Source: CAIXOA01 sp041653635 | GTDB lineage: Archaea > Micrarchaeota > Micrarchaeia > Anstonellales > Bilamarchaeaceae | Direction: 5' to 3' | NCBI GenBank assembly: GCA_041653635.1 | Contig: JBAZFC010000001.1 | Coordinates: 620,001-684,000 of the forward strand | DNA length: 64,000 nt | In this document: positions 7,221 to 16,421 of the stretch, piece after piece | How positions within the stretch are numbered: the stretch's first letter is position 1 | Layout of the letters: every line of letters begins with the position of its first letter | Notes under the pieces: generated by a model | What the model was told of the DNA's origin: nothing | Database searches by the model: none | Seen by the model: only the letters and a program-made list of their open reading frames with translations | Translations under genes and position numbers: made by a program

Positions 7221-8243
7221 TCATCTGAACGGCCTTGAATTCCGCCTCAACTGCAGCAGCTCCGGGCCCGCGAAGAAGCTCAGGCTCCTCTTCGCCCTCT
7301 CCAATTCCAGCGGGTCCATCGCCGCCCTCAAATCGGCGTCTATGAGCACCGCAGGGTACGCATAATTCCTGTTTATTTTTGAGAGGGAAGCAATCACCCC
7401 AATCACTTCCGCATACTTCTTCACGCCCTCAAGGAATTCCACCCTCAGTGGGCGGTCCCCAGCCACCGGCTTCAAATAAGAAATCCTTATCCTCTCCCCC
7501 CATTCCCCCAAATCCTTCAGCACCGCATGCTGTTTTGGATTGGAAGCGTAATGCAGCACGCACGTCCTCTCCCCTTCCTTCAACAAATGGTTCAGGAATA
7601 CGCTGTCCGCGCACTTCTCGCCCGTGTGCTTCGCGAGCACCTCCATCACGCGCTTCCCGCGCGAATCCTTCACCACGCCCGCAATGCACACCCCGCTCTC
7701 AGCGCAGAACTTGAACAGCTCCTTATATCTATTGATTAATATTAAATAATCCTCAAACAGCACCGAATCCTCGCTGGGCCTGTCGCACGCGAGGGGCACC
7801 ACCGACCCGTCCAGGAATAGATACGCCGGTTTTTCCTTCCTCGCCGTTTCCAGCGCGTTCTGTATCTCCATATTTAATCTAAATATGGACCTATGCCAAT
7901 TCACTTCCCTCTCATCCAGCCCTGTTTTCACATCATAAGTCGGCTGCGGGAACGCACCCGGATGATACGAATATGATTCCAGCCCTTCTCCGTTATAGCT
8001 GAACGTTGACGACACGGCCTTCCCGATAAGAAGGTCCGCCCCGTGCATCTCGTAATTCAGTATCCCGCCATCAACCGCGCTTACCTTGCCCCTCACTTCC
8101 CCGTACTCAAGCGGAAGCACCAACGCTCCTTCAAGCATCTCCTGCATCTTTGGCGCGAGCCCCCGTATGCGCGCTGCCTCGCCCTTCCTCCTGCCCTCTA
8201 TTTTCGCGATGCAGTCCGCCGCCTTCCTCAGCTCCTCCAGCAT
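7221..8243 (-). CDS. nurA: NurA 5'-3' nuclease
   Basis: NurA works with the HerA translocase in DNA end resection for homologous recombination. This 340-residue protein has the NurA motifs: VSAVDGG with metal-binding Asp58, YLFLDGSVVP mid-protein, and a late LIDADLRAA. It heads the minus-strand operon with folate and purine genes, and its TATA-like GTTAAAAAG lies about 27 bases upstream. The gene usually neighbours herA; the herA candidates here are about 46-50 kb away (53615 and 57704). Confidence 0.92.
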   Translation of the reverse strand: MLEELRKAADCIAKIEGRRKGEAARIRGLAPKMQEMLEGALVLPLEYGEVRGKVSAVDGGILNYEMHGADLLIGKAVSSTFSYNGEGLESYSYHPGAFPQPTYDVKTGLDEREVNWHRSIFRLNMEIQNALETARKEKPAYLFLDGSVVPLACDRPSEDSVLFEDYLILINRYKELFKFCAESGVCIAGVVKDSRGKRVMEVLAKHTGEKCADSVFLNHLLKEGERTCVLHYASNPKQHAVLKDLGEWGERIRISYLKPVAGDRPLRVEFLEGVKKYAEVIGVIASLSKINRNYAYPAVLIDADLRAAMDPLELERAKRSLSFFAGPELLQLRRNSRPFR

Positions 8244-8293
8244 GCGCTAATCTGGCGTTTCCCCCTTTTTAACTTTTGCAGGGGTGCATTCCG

Positions 8294-10666
8294 CTATTTC
8301 CTCATCCTGAAATACCAGTACGCGCCAGCCCCCAGTATGATTACAATGAGCAGCCAGGCCCACCACGGCACTCCCTGAGGCTGTGCCTGCGCAGATGTTT
8401 CTCCAACTGCAAGGACTTCCACATCCTCCGCTGCGGGCTGCGCGGTTATCTCCACGCACCTGCCTCCCTGGCATCCGAAGCCTGAGCCGCAATCCGAATC
8501 CAGCGTGCATTCAGGAACAGAAGGCGCCTCTGCGCCCGTAGGCTGTGCCCCGGTGGAGCCGCTATCCCCGGAGGGAGGGGCCGCCGGCTCTTCTCCGGAA
8601 GCGGGAACCTCCTCCTGCGCCGCTTCAGCCGCGGTCACCGGCTCCTCTTCTGGCGGAGCCGCCTCCACGGTGAATGAAAGCGTTCCCTCAGTATAGCCGC
8701 TCTTCTTCGCCTCTAGTTGGTATTCCGCCGCAACCGTTGGGGTGAATTCCACCTGCCCGTGGGAGTCCGTGCTTCCCAGGTTGATTGCGTTACGTATTCC
8801 GTTCAGCCAGTAAAGGGCGCGCATCTCCACCCCGCCCACGGGGGTGGAACCGTCCATAACCGTGATTGTAAGCGTGCTTCCTACAATTTCCTCCCCGCTT
8901 ACCGACACGTACATGGAGCTGGTTGAGCCGTCTGGGGACGACTGGAAGTTGCTGAGTGTGCCGCTTGTGCTGGCGGAGCTGTAGTTCTCGCTGCCGCTCG
9001 TGTTGCAGATGTAGCTGTAGGTGCCCGCGAACAGGACAGAAGTGTCGTTTACCTGCACCGTGCCGTTCGCCACCGCCACGCCGTCCCGGTATATTGTCAT
9101 GTTGACTTCCGAGTTGCTTGCGTTGCATGAGACTGTTACATACTCCCCTGAAGTCGGGTGAACCGGAATGCTAAGTGAAAGCGTGGTCGCCACCTGGCCG
9201 AGCGTGTATCCTGAGAAGCCGGAAACGTTGAACGTCGCCAGCTCGCCGCTGCAGGCCTTGACCGTGCCGTTGTAAAGCGCGCCGCTGGCAAGTATTCCAG
9301 CCATTGATGAGGGGAACCCTTCAGCACGGAATACGCCGCGCGTGGCGCAGTTGCTGTTATTTATGGTTATGAAGGCGGATACGTTCGCATCCGATGCGTC
9401 CGCATCAGAGGCGTTGAGGGACACCCAGTCCGGCCTCAGGTAGATGTTCGTGCCGTCCACGAGGCCGAGCTGCGTGGCCGCGCTGAAGGACGTGAACTTT
9501 ATGAGGCCCGCCGTCGCATTGTAGCCCAGCGTGAGGTTCGTGAAGTTGTTCGGGCTGGACGGGGTTGCCTTCTGGAAAACGTAGGACGACTGGTTGTACA
9601 CCCTCATGTTTGTGAGGGTGTTGTCCGTAGCGTTGTTGTTCAGGAAGATGCCATAATCCGAGTTCCTGTATGCCGTGTTGTTCTCAAACGTGCTGTGGGT
9701 CGTGTTCGTGATGTTGAACCCGTACGTGCAGTCGTAGGCGATGTTGTTCCTGTACGTCTCCAGGGTGTTCCCCGGTATGCCCGAGCCGAAGCAGCTTACC
9801 GTGATATTGTAAACCGTGTTGTTTTCAAAAGTGTTGCCGGTGTTCCCAGAGTCCAAGACACCATACCTGCCGCTGTTGGTTATGATATTATCATGAATAA
9901 GGTTGGACCGCGAGCCGTAGGAGAGGGCAAGGCCCCCCAGCACCGCACCGGTCACGTTGTTACCGAACACCGTATAATTTGATATCTGGGAAATGTCAAT
10001 GCCCTGCCATGAGCAGTTGCTGATATTATTGTACGAAATGACCCCTTGGTCCACCGTCCATATGGCCATGCAGGGCCTCCCGATGTTTAGTGCAGTGTTG
10101 TTTGTCACATTTATTCCGTATCCGGGATAGACCAGAATTCCATACTTGCCGTTCCCAACCCACCTGCTGTTTATTATTGAAGATGAATTCACCGACTTGA
10201 AGTGTATGCCCCCAACAAGCGAGCCGGATGCGGAGTTGTTATCCACATACATCCCGGAAAGGGTAATCCCAACCGAATAGTTCGCATCAAGCCCGCTCAT
10301 CACGTTGCTCGCAACGGTGCTGTCCAGCACACTGCTGTTCTGGACGCTGCGCATCCCGATGCCGTTGGCGAAATCAGTCACCGTGACGTTTCCTATGGTT
10401 ATGTTGTTTAGCGTGGTCGTGCTATTGTATACGTATATGCCTGTGCTTGTAGCGGTGTCGGCCCCGTCCACCGTGAATCCCCCTCCGTCAAGGGACACGT
10501 CTGAAACGGATATGTTTATGCATTGCAGCGCGCCCGTGTCAGGTATGCTATTCTCAAGCACGTACGCCCCCGACACGTTCAGGTCGGTGCAGCCCGTTAT
10601 CGCATAAGCGGACTGGACCAAAACAACAAGCAGCAGAATCCTTGAAATATTCGCGGCAGATGACAT
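8294..10666 (-). CDS. Beta-helix surface glycoprotein with C-terminal membrane anchor
   Basis: A 790-residue exported protein. Residues 1-22 form a signal peptide ending SAYA. Residues about 26-430 are repeats of the right-handed parallel beta-helix type (NosD/PbH1-like), with phrases such as NSSVLDSTVASNVMSGLDA and ENNTAYRNSDYGIFLNNN, and dozens of N-x-S/T glycosylation sites. Two beta-sandwich domains follow, one with SCNASNSEVNMTIYRDGV and one resembling carboxypeptidase-regulatory folds (GSTLTITVMDGSTPVGGVEM). An acidic Ala/Pro linker, a cysteine knot (CTLDSDCGSGFGCQGGRC), VPWW, a membrane helix and RMRK end it. I infer an adhesin or envelope protein; binding target unknown. Confidence 0.85.
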   Translation of the reverse strand: MSSAANISRILLLVVLVQSAYAITGCTDLNVSGAYVLENSIPDTGALQCINISVSDVSLDGGGFTVDGADTATSTGIYVYNSTTTLNNITIGNVTVTDFANGIGMRSVQNSSVLDSTVASNVMSGLDANYSVGITLSGMYVDNNSASGSLVGGIHFKSVNSSSIINSRWVGNGKYGILVYPGYGINVTNNTALNIGRPCMAIWTVDQGVISYNNISNCSWQGIDISQISNYTVFGNNVTGAVLGGLALSYGSRSNLIHDNIITNSGRYGVLDSGNTGNTFENNTVYNITVSCFGSGIPGNTLETYRNNIAYDCTYGFNITNTTHSTFENNTAYRNSDYGIFLNNNATDNTLTNMRVYNQSSYVFQKATPSSPNNFTNLTLGYNATAGLIKFTSFSAATQLGLVDGTNIYLRPDWVSLNASDADASDANVSAFITINNSNCATRGVFRAEGFPSSMAGILASGALYNGTVKACSGELATFNVSGFSGYTLGQVATTLSLSIPVHPTSGEYVTVSCNASNSEVNMTIYRDGVAVANGTVQVNDTSVLFAGTYSYICNTSGSENYSSASTSGTLSNFQSSPDGSTSSMYVSVSGEEIVGSTLTITVMDGSTPVGGVEMRALYWLNGIRNAINLGSTDSHGQVEFTPTVAAEYQLEAKKSGYTEGTLSFTVEAAPPEEEPVTAAEAAQEEVPASGEEPAAPPSGDSGSTGAQPTGAEAPSVPECTLDSDCGSGFGCQGGRCVEITAQPAAEDVEVLAVGETSAQAQPQGVPWWAWLLIVIILGAGAYWYFRMRK
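10164..10620 (-). repeat. Near-identical direct repeat, copy 1 (N-terminal coding segment)
   Basis: These 457 bases match 13621-14077 at a constant offset of 3457 bases, with only scattered substitutions. They encode the signal peptide and first beta-helix coils of two adjacent surface proteins. The genes diverge sharply downstream, so conservation is local. Confidence 0.85.
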
Positions 10667-10730
10667 TCCTATCCCTCAATTCGCCTATTGCATTGATTTA
10701 ACCCTTAAAAATCTTCCCTCCATCTCCACG

Positions 10731-13700
10731 TCAGGCGCCTTTTCCCCTGCGCCTTGAAAGCAGAACCAGCACCGCAGCAACCACCAGCGGGACTATTATC
10801 ACTAGGTGGTTTATCGGCCCATCCGCCCCTTCCTCCGGGGCCGCGCCCTGCTGCTCCGGTGCGGAGCTAACCTCCCTGCTCTCTGACCATGGCGTTGAGA
10901 CCGGCAGAATCCCGGAGGGAGAGCCGTCCTCATCCACAGGCTGGCCAATCCTCACGCACTCAACGTTCATGCATCCATACCCGGCCGGGCACCCCCCTGC
11001 GCAGCCTGTTTCCGGCACCAGGTTTTGTGTCTCCACCTGCGCCACCGGCTCCTCTTCCCCAACAACGTATTCGGGCGCCTCCACGCTGAATGCAAATTCC
11101 ACAGCGCCATACCCCACCATCTTTGCCTCTGCGGTGTATTCGCCTGCGAGGGTGGGCGTAAAGCTCACCTGCCCGTTCGCATCCGTCTCTCCCAATTCAA
11201 TCGCGTTGAGTATGCCATTCATCCAATAGAGCACCCTGACCTCCGCGTCGCTGACCGGAGTGGAGCCGTCCCTCACGGTTATGGTGAGCTCACTTCCCAC
11301 CTCATCCCCGCTCACGGATACGGACATGGGGCGGGCCGAGTTGCCCGTGCCCTGCGCCCTGACAACGAGCGTATCCGTTGCATATGAGGCGCTGTAGTTG
11401 GTGGCGTTGCACTCATATACATAAGTGCCGGATTCAAGCGTCTGCACGTCCTCCACATGGGACGTGCCGTTCGCGACCAGCACGCCATCCCTGTACAGCC
11501 CGAGCATCGCCGAAGGCTCGCTTGAGTCGCAGGACGCGTTCGTCTCCGTGTGCGGCAGCATGGTGCTGAATGGCGATATGGTGACGTTGATGGTCCCCTC
11601 CTGCAGCGCGTACCCGGAGAACGACACGGCGCTGAATGTTGCGTATCCGCCCGCACACTCCATGTGCGTGGGGCTGAAGAAAGTGCCATTCGCGATGATG
11701 TCCGCGGCAGAGGAGGGGAAGCCCGCCTTCCTGTATATGCCGTGCATCACGCCCGCTGAGCAGTCCGCCGCCAGCGTGATGTTCGCGCTTGAGTTGAACA
11801 GCGAGGCGTTAGAGAAGCTCGAGTTCAGGGATGCGAAGTAGTTGTCCACGATGAAGTTAGAGGCGTTGAGCTGCTGCTTGGAGTTGAGGATGATTGAGTC
11901 CCATCTTACGCACCCGAGCAGCTGGCTGTCGGCGCATATCGAGAAGTTCTCCAGCACGTTCTCCCCGGTGGAGTTGTGATAGACATAGTTCGACGAGCTG
12001 TGTATCGTCACGTTCCTCAGCGTGTTGTTCGCCGGGTTCCCGTAATCTGTCGTATCGCCATACAGCATCAGCTTGTCCATGGTTATCTCGCTGTAGCGGC
12101 CGCCATCCCCGGAGTTGTTGCTTATGAACACGTTCTCCACCGTCGTGTTCACCACCGATGAGAGCCACAAGCCCACGACCTCCGCCCCGGTTATCGTGGA
12201 GTTGCCCAGGAGAGAGTTGTTGGATATGCCTATGAATATTCCCTCGTCCCTCCCGTTCTCTGATGTTATGTTGTTCCCCCTGAAGTTGGACGACCATTCA
12301 TAGACCACCAGCCCGTAGTACGTGTTGTTCATCCTGGCGTTCACCAACGTCACGTTTTCGGACTTCCCCACCCAGATGAAGTTGCTCCGGTAGGCCGCGT
12401 CCCCGCTCACGCCTATGCCGTCTATTATGGAATTGTCCGCACCGCACAGCAGGAACACGGAATACTCCCCCCCGGTCACGTTCACGGATTCGTTCGAGTA
12501 GAATATCGGCTTGCCAGCGTACCCAGTATTGTTCTCCACGAAGTGGTTGCAGTAGCTCCTGTTGTTCTTAGAAATGTTGTAGTCAATCACCGAGAAGTCG
12601 TAATTCGTCCCTACGAACGTGTTGTTCGCGACCACGAACCCGGCCCCGTCCATGATTTTCAATCCGTAAGATGAGCCTACAACTTCATTCTCGATTATTG
12701 TCACGTTCTCGCTCAACGGATACATCCCTATCCCCCCGTCATCCACGTTGCCGTAAAAATGGTTCCCGGAAATTAGGACGTTCCGGACCGCGGGGTTGTA
12801 GGTTGTCGGTATCTCGCTCATCTGTATGGATTGCTCCACGCTGTTGTTGTCGGTGTTGTTCATTATCCAGCTGCCGTTCACCGCGATTATGCGCATGGCT
12901 TCCTTGCCGTGCCTGTCAAAGGAATTGTTGGTGATGTTTATCATAGTGGAGAATTTGATGAAGATTCCCTCGTAATTGTCGTATATCAAGTTCCGGATGG
13001 CGGTGGTGTAAGATGCGTTGATCCCCATCACCCCGGCCCCGCCCGTCACGTTGTTCAGGTATATCTCGTTCCCGTCCAGGTACGACTCCGAGGAGTTCAG
13101 TATGTAGATTCCGTACGGGGAGTTGTTGAACACTTCGTTGTTCGTCAGCACGGTGTTTTCGCTGAGGTTCAGTATGAAGCCGTTGAAGGTGTTGTTGTAC
13201 GCCGTGTTTCCATCGAAGGTATTGTTGGTGCTGTTCAGCACGGAGAACCCCATCCCGGTCGTGTTGTAGACCACGTTCCCCTCGAAGGTGTTATTCACGC
13301 TCTGCACGTTGACCATGCCGCGGACGCCCGAAGATGCCACTATATTTCCTGTCACCGAGTTATTGTAGCTGAAGAACGAGAGCAGGATTCCCCCAAGAAG
13401 TGCGCCCGTCACGTTGTTCCCTTCTATCACAGTATCATTAGAGCCGGAGTGGTCTATGCCCTGCCACGAGAGGTTCGCAATAATGTTGTCCACTATGTAG
13501 CCCCCCTTCACGTACCACGTGGCTATTCCCGCCTTGGAGCCGTTTATAATCGTATTGTTCGTTATGTTGACGTTGCCCGCTGGATAGAAGAGGATGGTGT
13601 ATCTTGTGTTCCCCGCCAACCTGCTGTTTATTATTGAAGATGAATTCACCGAATTGAAATGTATCCCGCCTACGAATGTGCCGCTCGCAGAGTTGTTATC

Positions 13701-14123
13701 GGCATACATCCCTGAAATCGTAATCCCGACCGAATAGTTCGCATCAAGCCCGCTCATCACGTTGCTCGCAACGGTGCTGTCCAGCACGCTGCTGTTCTGG
13801 ACGCTGCGCATCCCGATGCCGTTGGCGAAATCAGTCACCGTGACGTTTCCTATGGTTATGTTGTTCAGCGTGGCCGAGCTGTTATATACATATATACCGG
13901 TGCTTGTCGTAGCATCCGTACCATCCACCGTGAATCCCCCTCCGTCAAGGGACACGTCCGAGACGGATATGTTTATGCATTGCAACGCGCCGGTGTCCGT
14001 TATGCTGTTCTCAAGCACGTACGCGCCTGACACGTTCAGGTCGGTGCAGCCCGTTATCGCATAAGCGGACTGTACCAAAATCACAAACAACAAAATCTTT
14101 GCGGCATTCGCGGCTGATGACAT
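10731..14123 (-). CDS. Large beta-helix surface glycoprotein
   Basis: A 1130-residue relative of the neighbouring gene at 8294. It has a signal peptide ending SAYA, a long parallel beta-helix (about residues 25-780) rich in N-x-S/T, an Ig-like domain (SSEPSAMLGLYRDGVLVANG), a second sandwich (SELTITVRDGSTPVSDAEV), a cysteine cluster (CAGGCPAGYGCMNVEC), and a C-terminal anchor NHLVIIVPLVVAAVLVLL followed by RRRGKGA. The ATG at 14123 is preferred over the in-frame GTG at 14126. A TTTTTAAATGG on the minus strand is the likely TATA. Its closest relative in the window overall is the 1127-residue protein at 25242, although its N-terminus matches the 8294 gene. Confidence 0.86.
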   Translation of the reverse strand: MSSAANAAKILLFVILVQSAYAITGCTDLNVSGAYVLENSITDTGALQCINISVSDVSLDGGGFTVDGTDATTSTGIYVYNSSATLNNITIGNVTVTDFANGIGMRSVQNSSVLDSTVASNVMSGLDANYSVGITISGMYADNNSASGTFVGGIHFNSVNSSSIINSRLAGNTRYTILFYPAGNVNITNNTIINGSKAGIATWYVKGGYIVDNIIANLSWQGIDHSGSNDTVIEGNNVTGALLGGILLSFFSYNNSVTGNIVASSGVRGMVNVQSVNNTFEGNVVYNTTGMGFSVLNSTNNTFDGNTAYNNTFNGFILNLSENTVLTNNEVFNNSPYGIYILNSSESYLDGNEIYLNNVTGGAGVMGINASYTTAIRNLIYDNYEGIFIKFSTMINITNNSFDRHGKEAMRIIAVNGSWIMNNTDNNSVEQSIQMSEIPTTYNPAVRNVLISGNHFYGNVDDGGIGMYPLSENVTIIENEVVGSSYGLKIMDGAGFVVANNTFVGTNYDFSVIDYNISKNNRSYCNHFVENNTGYAGKPIFYSNESVNVTGGEYSVFLLCGADNSIIDGIGVSGDAAYRSNFIWVGKSENVTLVNARMNNTYYGLVVYEWSSNFRGNNITSENGRDEGIFIGISNNSLLGNSTITGAEVVGLWLSSVVNTTVENVFISNNSGDGGRYSEITMDKLMLYGDTTDYGNPANNTLRNVTIHSSSNYVYHNSTGENVLENFSICADSQLLGCVRWDSIILNSKQQLNASNFIVDNYFASLNSSFSNASLFNSSANITLAADCSAGVMHGIYRKAGFPSSAADIIANGTFFSPTHMECAGGYATFSAVSFSGYALQEGTINVTISPFSTMLPHTETNASCDSSEPSAMLGLYRDGVLVANGTSHVEDVQTLESGTYVYECNATNYSASYATDTLVVRAQGTGNSARPMSVSVSGDEVGSELTITVRDGSTPVSDAEVRVLYWMNGILNAIELGETDANGQVSFTPTLAGEYTAEAKMVGYGAVEFAFSVEAPEYVVGEEEPVAQVETQNLVPETGCAGGCPAGYGCMNVECVRIGQPVDEDGSPSGILPVSTPWSESREVSSAPEQQGAAPEEGADGPINHLVIIVPLVVAAVLVLLSRRRGKGA
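13621..14077 (-). repeat. Near-identical direct repeat, copy 2
   Basis: Partner of 10164-10620, encoding the same signal peptide and first helix coils in the 1130-residue gene. No net insertion or deletion separates the copies. Confidence 0.85.
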
Positions 14124-14126
14124 CAC

Positions 14127-14282
14127 TACCCCTCAATTCCGTCTATTGCATTGTTTCAACCATTTAAAAACTTGCGCCGCCCCCAACCGGCGCCCGCGCG
14201 TGCCGCGCAAATGCCGCCCGCCGCCGGAGCGCCCGAACCTTATCTTGCATATTTATAAATGTTTTCCCACATTAATACTTAC
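14127..14282. promoter_or_regulatory. Divergent promoter region of two surface-protein genes
   Basis: It holds an AT-rich box on each side of a very GC-rich core (about 14170-14235). For the plus-strand gene, ATATTTATAAA at 14249-14259 predicts transcription starting near 14280, just at the ATG at 14283. The ATG at 14259 lies inside this TATA box and is rejected as a start. For the minus strand, TTTTTAAATGG lies around 14158-14170. Confidence 0.65.
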
Positions 14283-16349
14283 ATGAACACTGCAAAAATA
14301 ATCCTTGGAGCACTCTTGCTCGTCTTTAGCCTTTCTTTTGCCGTGGATGTGACCACGTGCGGCGTGATAAGCGCGCCCGGCACCTACAACGTGAATAACA
14401 CCCTCACGACCGACACCGGAGACTGCATAGTCATCAACGCGGATAACGTTAACCTGAACGGCAACGGCTACTCCATAAGCGCCACCGAGATTGGATCAGA
14501 TGGCTTCCCCATGCGTTATGCGGTGTACATAATGGAAGGCAGCGACAACGTCCATGTGGACAGGTGCACCCTTGAGAACTCCATGACCGGGCTCCGCGCA
14601 GGCGGCCTCGGCGCGACAACCGCAAACCTCAGGCTCACCGGCAACGTCGCCCGCTCCAACGGCTGGGGCTTTGAGCTCATACGCCTCACCGATTCCCTCG
14701 TGTCCGGCAACACCGCTTATGAGAACGCCGACCACGGCTTCTACATGACCGAATCCACCGGCAACACCCTCCAGTACAACAACGAATACCTGAGCCGCTA
14801 TGATGGGTTCTACCTTGGTTCAAGCTCAAACAACCGCCTCGTGGGCAACACCGCAAGGCAGAACGGCTACTCCATGACGGAAGGCATCGGCTTCTCGATC
14901 GCGTTTGATTCCGACAACAACGTGTTTGATTCCAACATCGCTTCGGAGAACAGGGTTGCAGGTTTCCTTCTCACTGGCACCGGCGATCATGTCCCGGACG
15001 GCAACCAGCTCACCGGCAACACCGCGAACGACAACGAATTCGCAGGCATACAGCTCATTTTCACCGGAACCCAGAATGCAATAATCGGCTCAACGGTCAG
15101 CAACAACGGCAACGGTGGCATACTCGCGACACGGTCTCCGGCCCTTGAGGTCAGCGGCAACGTCCTCACAAACAACGGCTATCTTGCCCCGACCAACTCC
15201 GGCATAATGCTTTATCTCTGCCCGGGCTACGTCGCATCCGACAACCAGGTTGACGGCTCCCCCAATGGCATAAAGATACTCAACTCCATCATGGGGACCC
15301 TTGACAACACAATCATTTCCGATTCCCCGTACCCGCTGCTCGTGCAGGATTCCACCGGCAACCAGATTACGGCAATAATAATCAAGGATTCCGGCCCCGT
15401 CCTCCTGAGGGGAGACGCGACGGACAACAGCATAACCCTCCTTACCATGAGGGACCCGACGGGCGAGGTTACTGTGGACATCCCGGTCTATAGCGGCGAA
15501 TACGAGGTTTCAATCACAACCGCGCCGGGTGCAGCCCCAGAAGGGCTCACTGCGCTCAACAGGTACGTTTCAGTTGTAAACACAGCCACGGGCAACATCC
15601 TCCTGGCAATACACTATGAGGACTCCGACTACGGCACTCTCAACGAGTCCACGGTCGCAGCGATGCTCTGGGGAGGCAGCTGGTCAGCACCGGCGCAGAC
15701 CCTCAGCATGGGCTCAAACGGAGTTTTGATGGACAACCCCGGTTTCAGCATATTCGGCCTTTTTGCGGGCGTCCCGCCCGAACCGCCCGTGGAACCGCCC
15801 GTAGTGCCCCCGGTCACCCCGCCTAGCGGCGGAGGCAGCACCGGCGGCGGCAGCGGAGGCAGGTCCGGAGGCGGCGGCGCAGTGCACATAGGCGTCCCGT
15901 ACGTCCCGTCCGGCGGCGAGGGCTTCGGCGGGGAGGCAACAACCCCGAGCTGCACTTCTGATTCCGAATGCGCGTCAAGCGCGGCCTGCAACGGCGGCAT
16001 ATGCACCGCATTGGAGGCGGGCGGCGACTGCGGAACTTTCCAGAACCATTCCTGGGTTGATTTTGAATGCTGCGATACCAGCGACTGCGGCGCGGGCGAG
16101 GTCTGCAAGGACAACGTCTGCACCAGCATGGAGCCGCTCGTAATAACACCTGGAGAAAGCACCACTGTCGCATCCGATGAGGGCCTTGGAAGGCTCCTGG
16201 CGGACGTGCCCTGGTGGGTGCTGGCGCTGCTCCTGCTCATGGTGGGAGGCGGCATCTACGCAAGGTACGCGATGGGCAGGGAGCCCCCCGAGGAAGGCGA
16301 GGAGGGTTCCGAAGAGGAGATGCCCCCGGCAGGCGAGGAAGAGGAGTAA
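14283..16349 (+). CDS. Beta-helix surface protein with Pro/Gly linker and VPWW anchor
   Basis: A 688-residue exported protein. After the signal peptide (KIILGALLLVFSLSFA), residues about 25-400 form a parallel beta-helix with repeated units such as TGNTAYENADHGFYMTEST-like NTAxxN phrases. A Pro-rich then Gly/Ser-rich linker leads to two small cysteine clusters (CTSDSECASSAACNGGIC and CDTSDCGAGEVCKDNVC). VPWW precedes the membrane helix, and the tail is very acidic (EEGEEGSEEEMPP). Unlike the other three family members it is on the plus strand and has few N-x-S/T sites. The start at 14283 is set by the TATA box. I infer a cell-surface role. Confidence 0.85.
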   Translation: MNTAKIILGALLLVFSLSFAVDVTTCGVISAPGTYNVNNTLTTDTGDCIVINADNVNLNGNGYSISATEIGSDGFPMRYAVYIMEGSDNVHVDRCTLENSMTGLRAGGLGATTANLRLTGNVARSNGWGFELIRLTDSLVSGNTAYENADHGFYMTESTGNTLQYNNEYLSRYDGFYLGSSSNNRLVGNTARQNGYSMTEGIGFSIAFDSDNNVFDSNIASENRVAGFLLTGTGDHVPDGNQLTGNTANDNEFAGIQLIFTGTQNAIIGSTVSNNGNGGILATRSPALEVSGNVLTNNGYLAPTNSGIMLYLCPGYVASDNQVDGSPNGIKILNSIMGTLDNTIISDSPYPLLVQDSTGNQITAIIIKDSGPVLLRGDATDNSITLLTMRDPTGEVTVDIPVYSGEYEVSITTAPGAAPEGLTALNRYVSVVNTATGNILLAIHYEDSDYGTLNESTVAAMLWGGSWSAPAQTLSMGSNGVLMDNPGFSIFGLFAGVPPEPPVEPPVVPPVTPPSGGGSTGGGSGGRSGGGGAVHIGVPYVPSGGEGFGGEATTPSCTSDSECASSAACNGGICTALEAGGDCGTFQNHSWVDFECCDTSDCGAGEVCKDNVCTSMEPLVITPGESTTVASDEGLGRLLADVPWWVLALLLLMVGGGIYARYAMGREPPEEGEEGSEEEMPPAGEEEE

Positions 16350-16421
16350 TCCTTTTCCTTTTTTTCCTTTATTTTTCTATAATTAATTTTCTATTCTATT
16401 TTCTCCTTCCATTTCCAATAA
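16350..16421. terminator. T-rich convergent intergenic terminator region
   Basis: A 72-base stretch between converging genes, with long T runs on the plus strand (TTTTTTTCCTTTATTTTTCT, then TTTTC-rich sequence). Archaeal polymerase ends at T-tracts, so it can stop the plus-strand surface-protein message. No hairpin is evident. Confidence 0.5.

Noticed and set aside
12831..13637. 268-codon plus-strand frame inside the beta-helix gene
   Set aside because: Val/His-rich mirror of Asn-rich repeats on the other strand; no family features.
14259..14282. Earlier ATG start for the plus-strand surface protein
   Set aside because: It falls within the TATA box, so it would not be transcribed.
8294..16349. 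Possible CRISPR array or DNA tandem repeat because of repetitive beta-helix coding
   Set aside because: Repeats are at protein level with varying spacing and sequence; no constant direct repeats with unique spacers.
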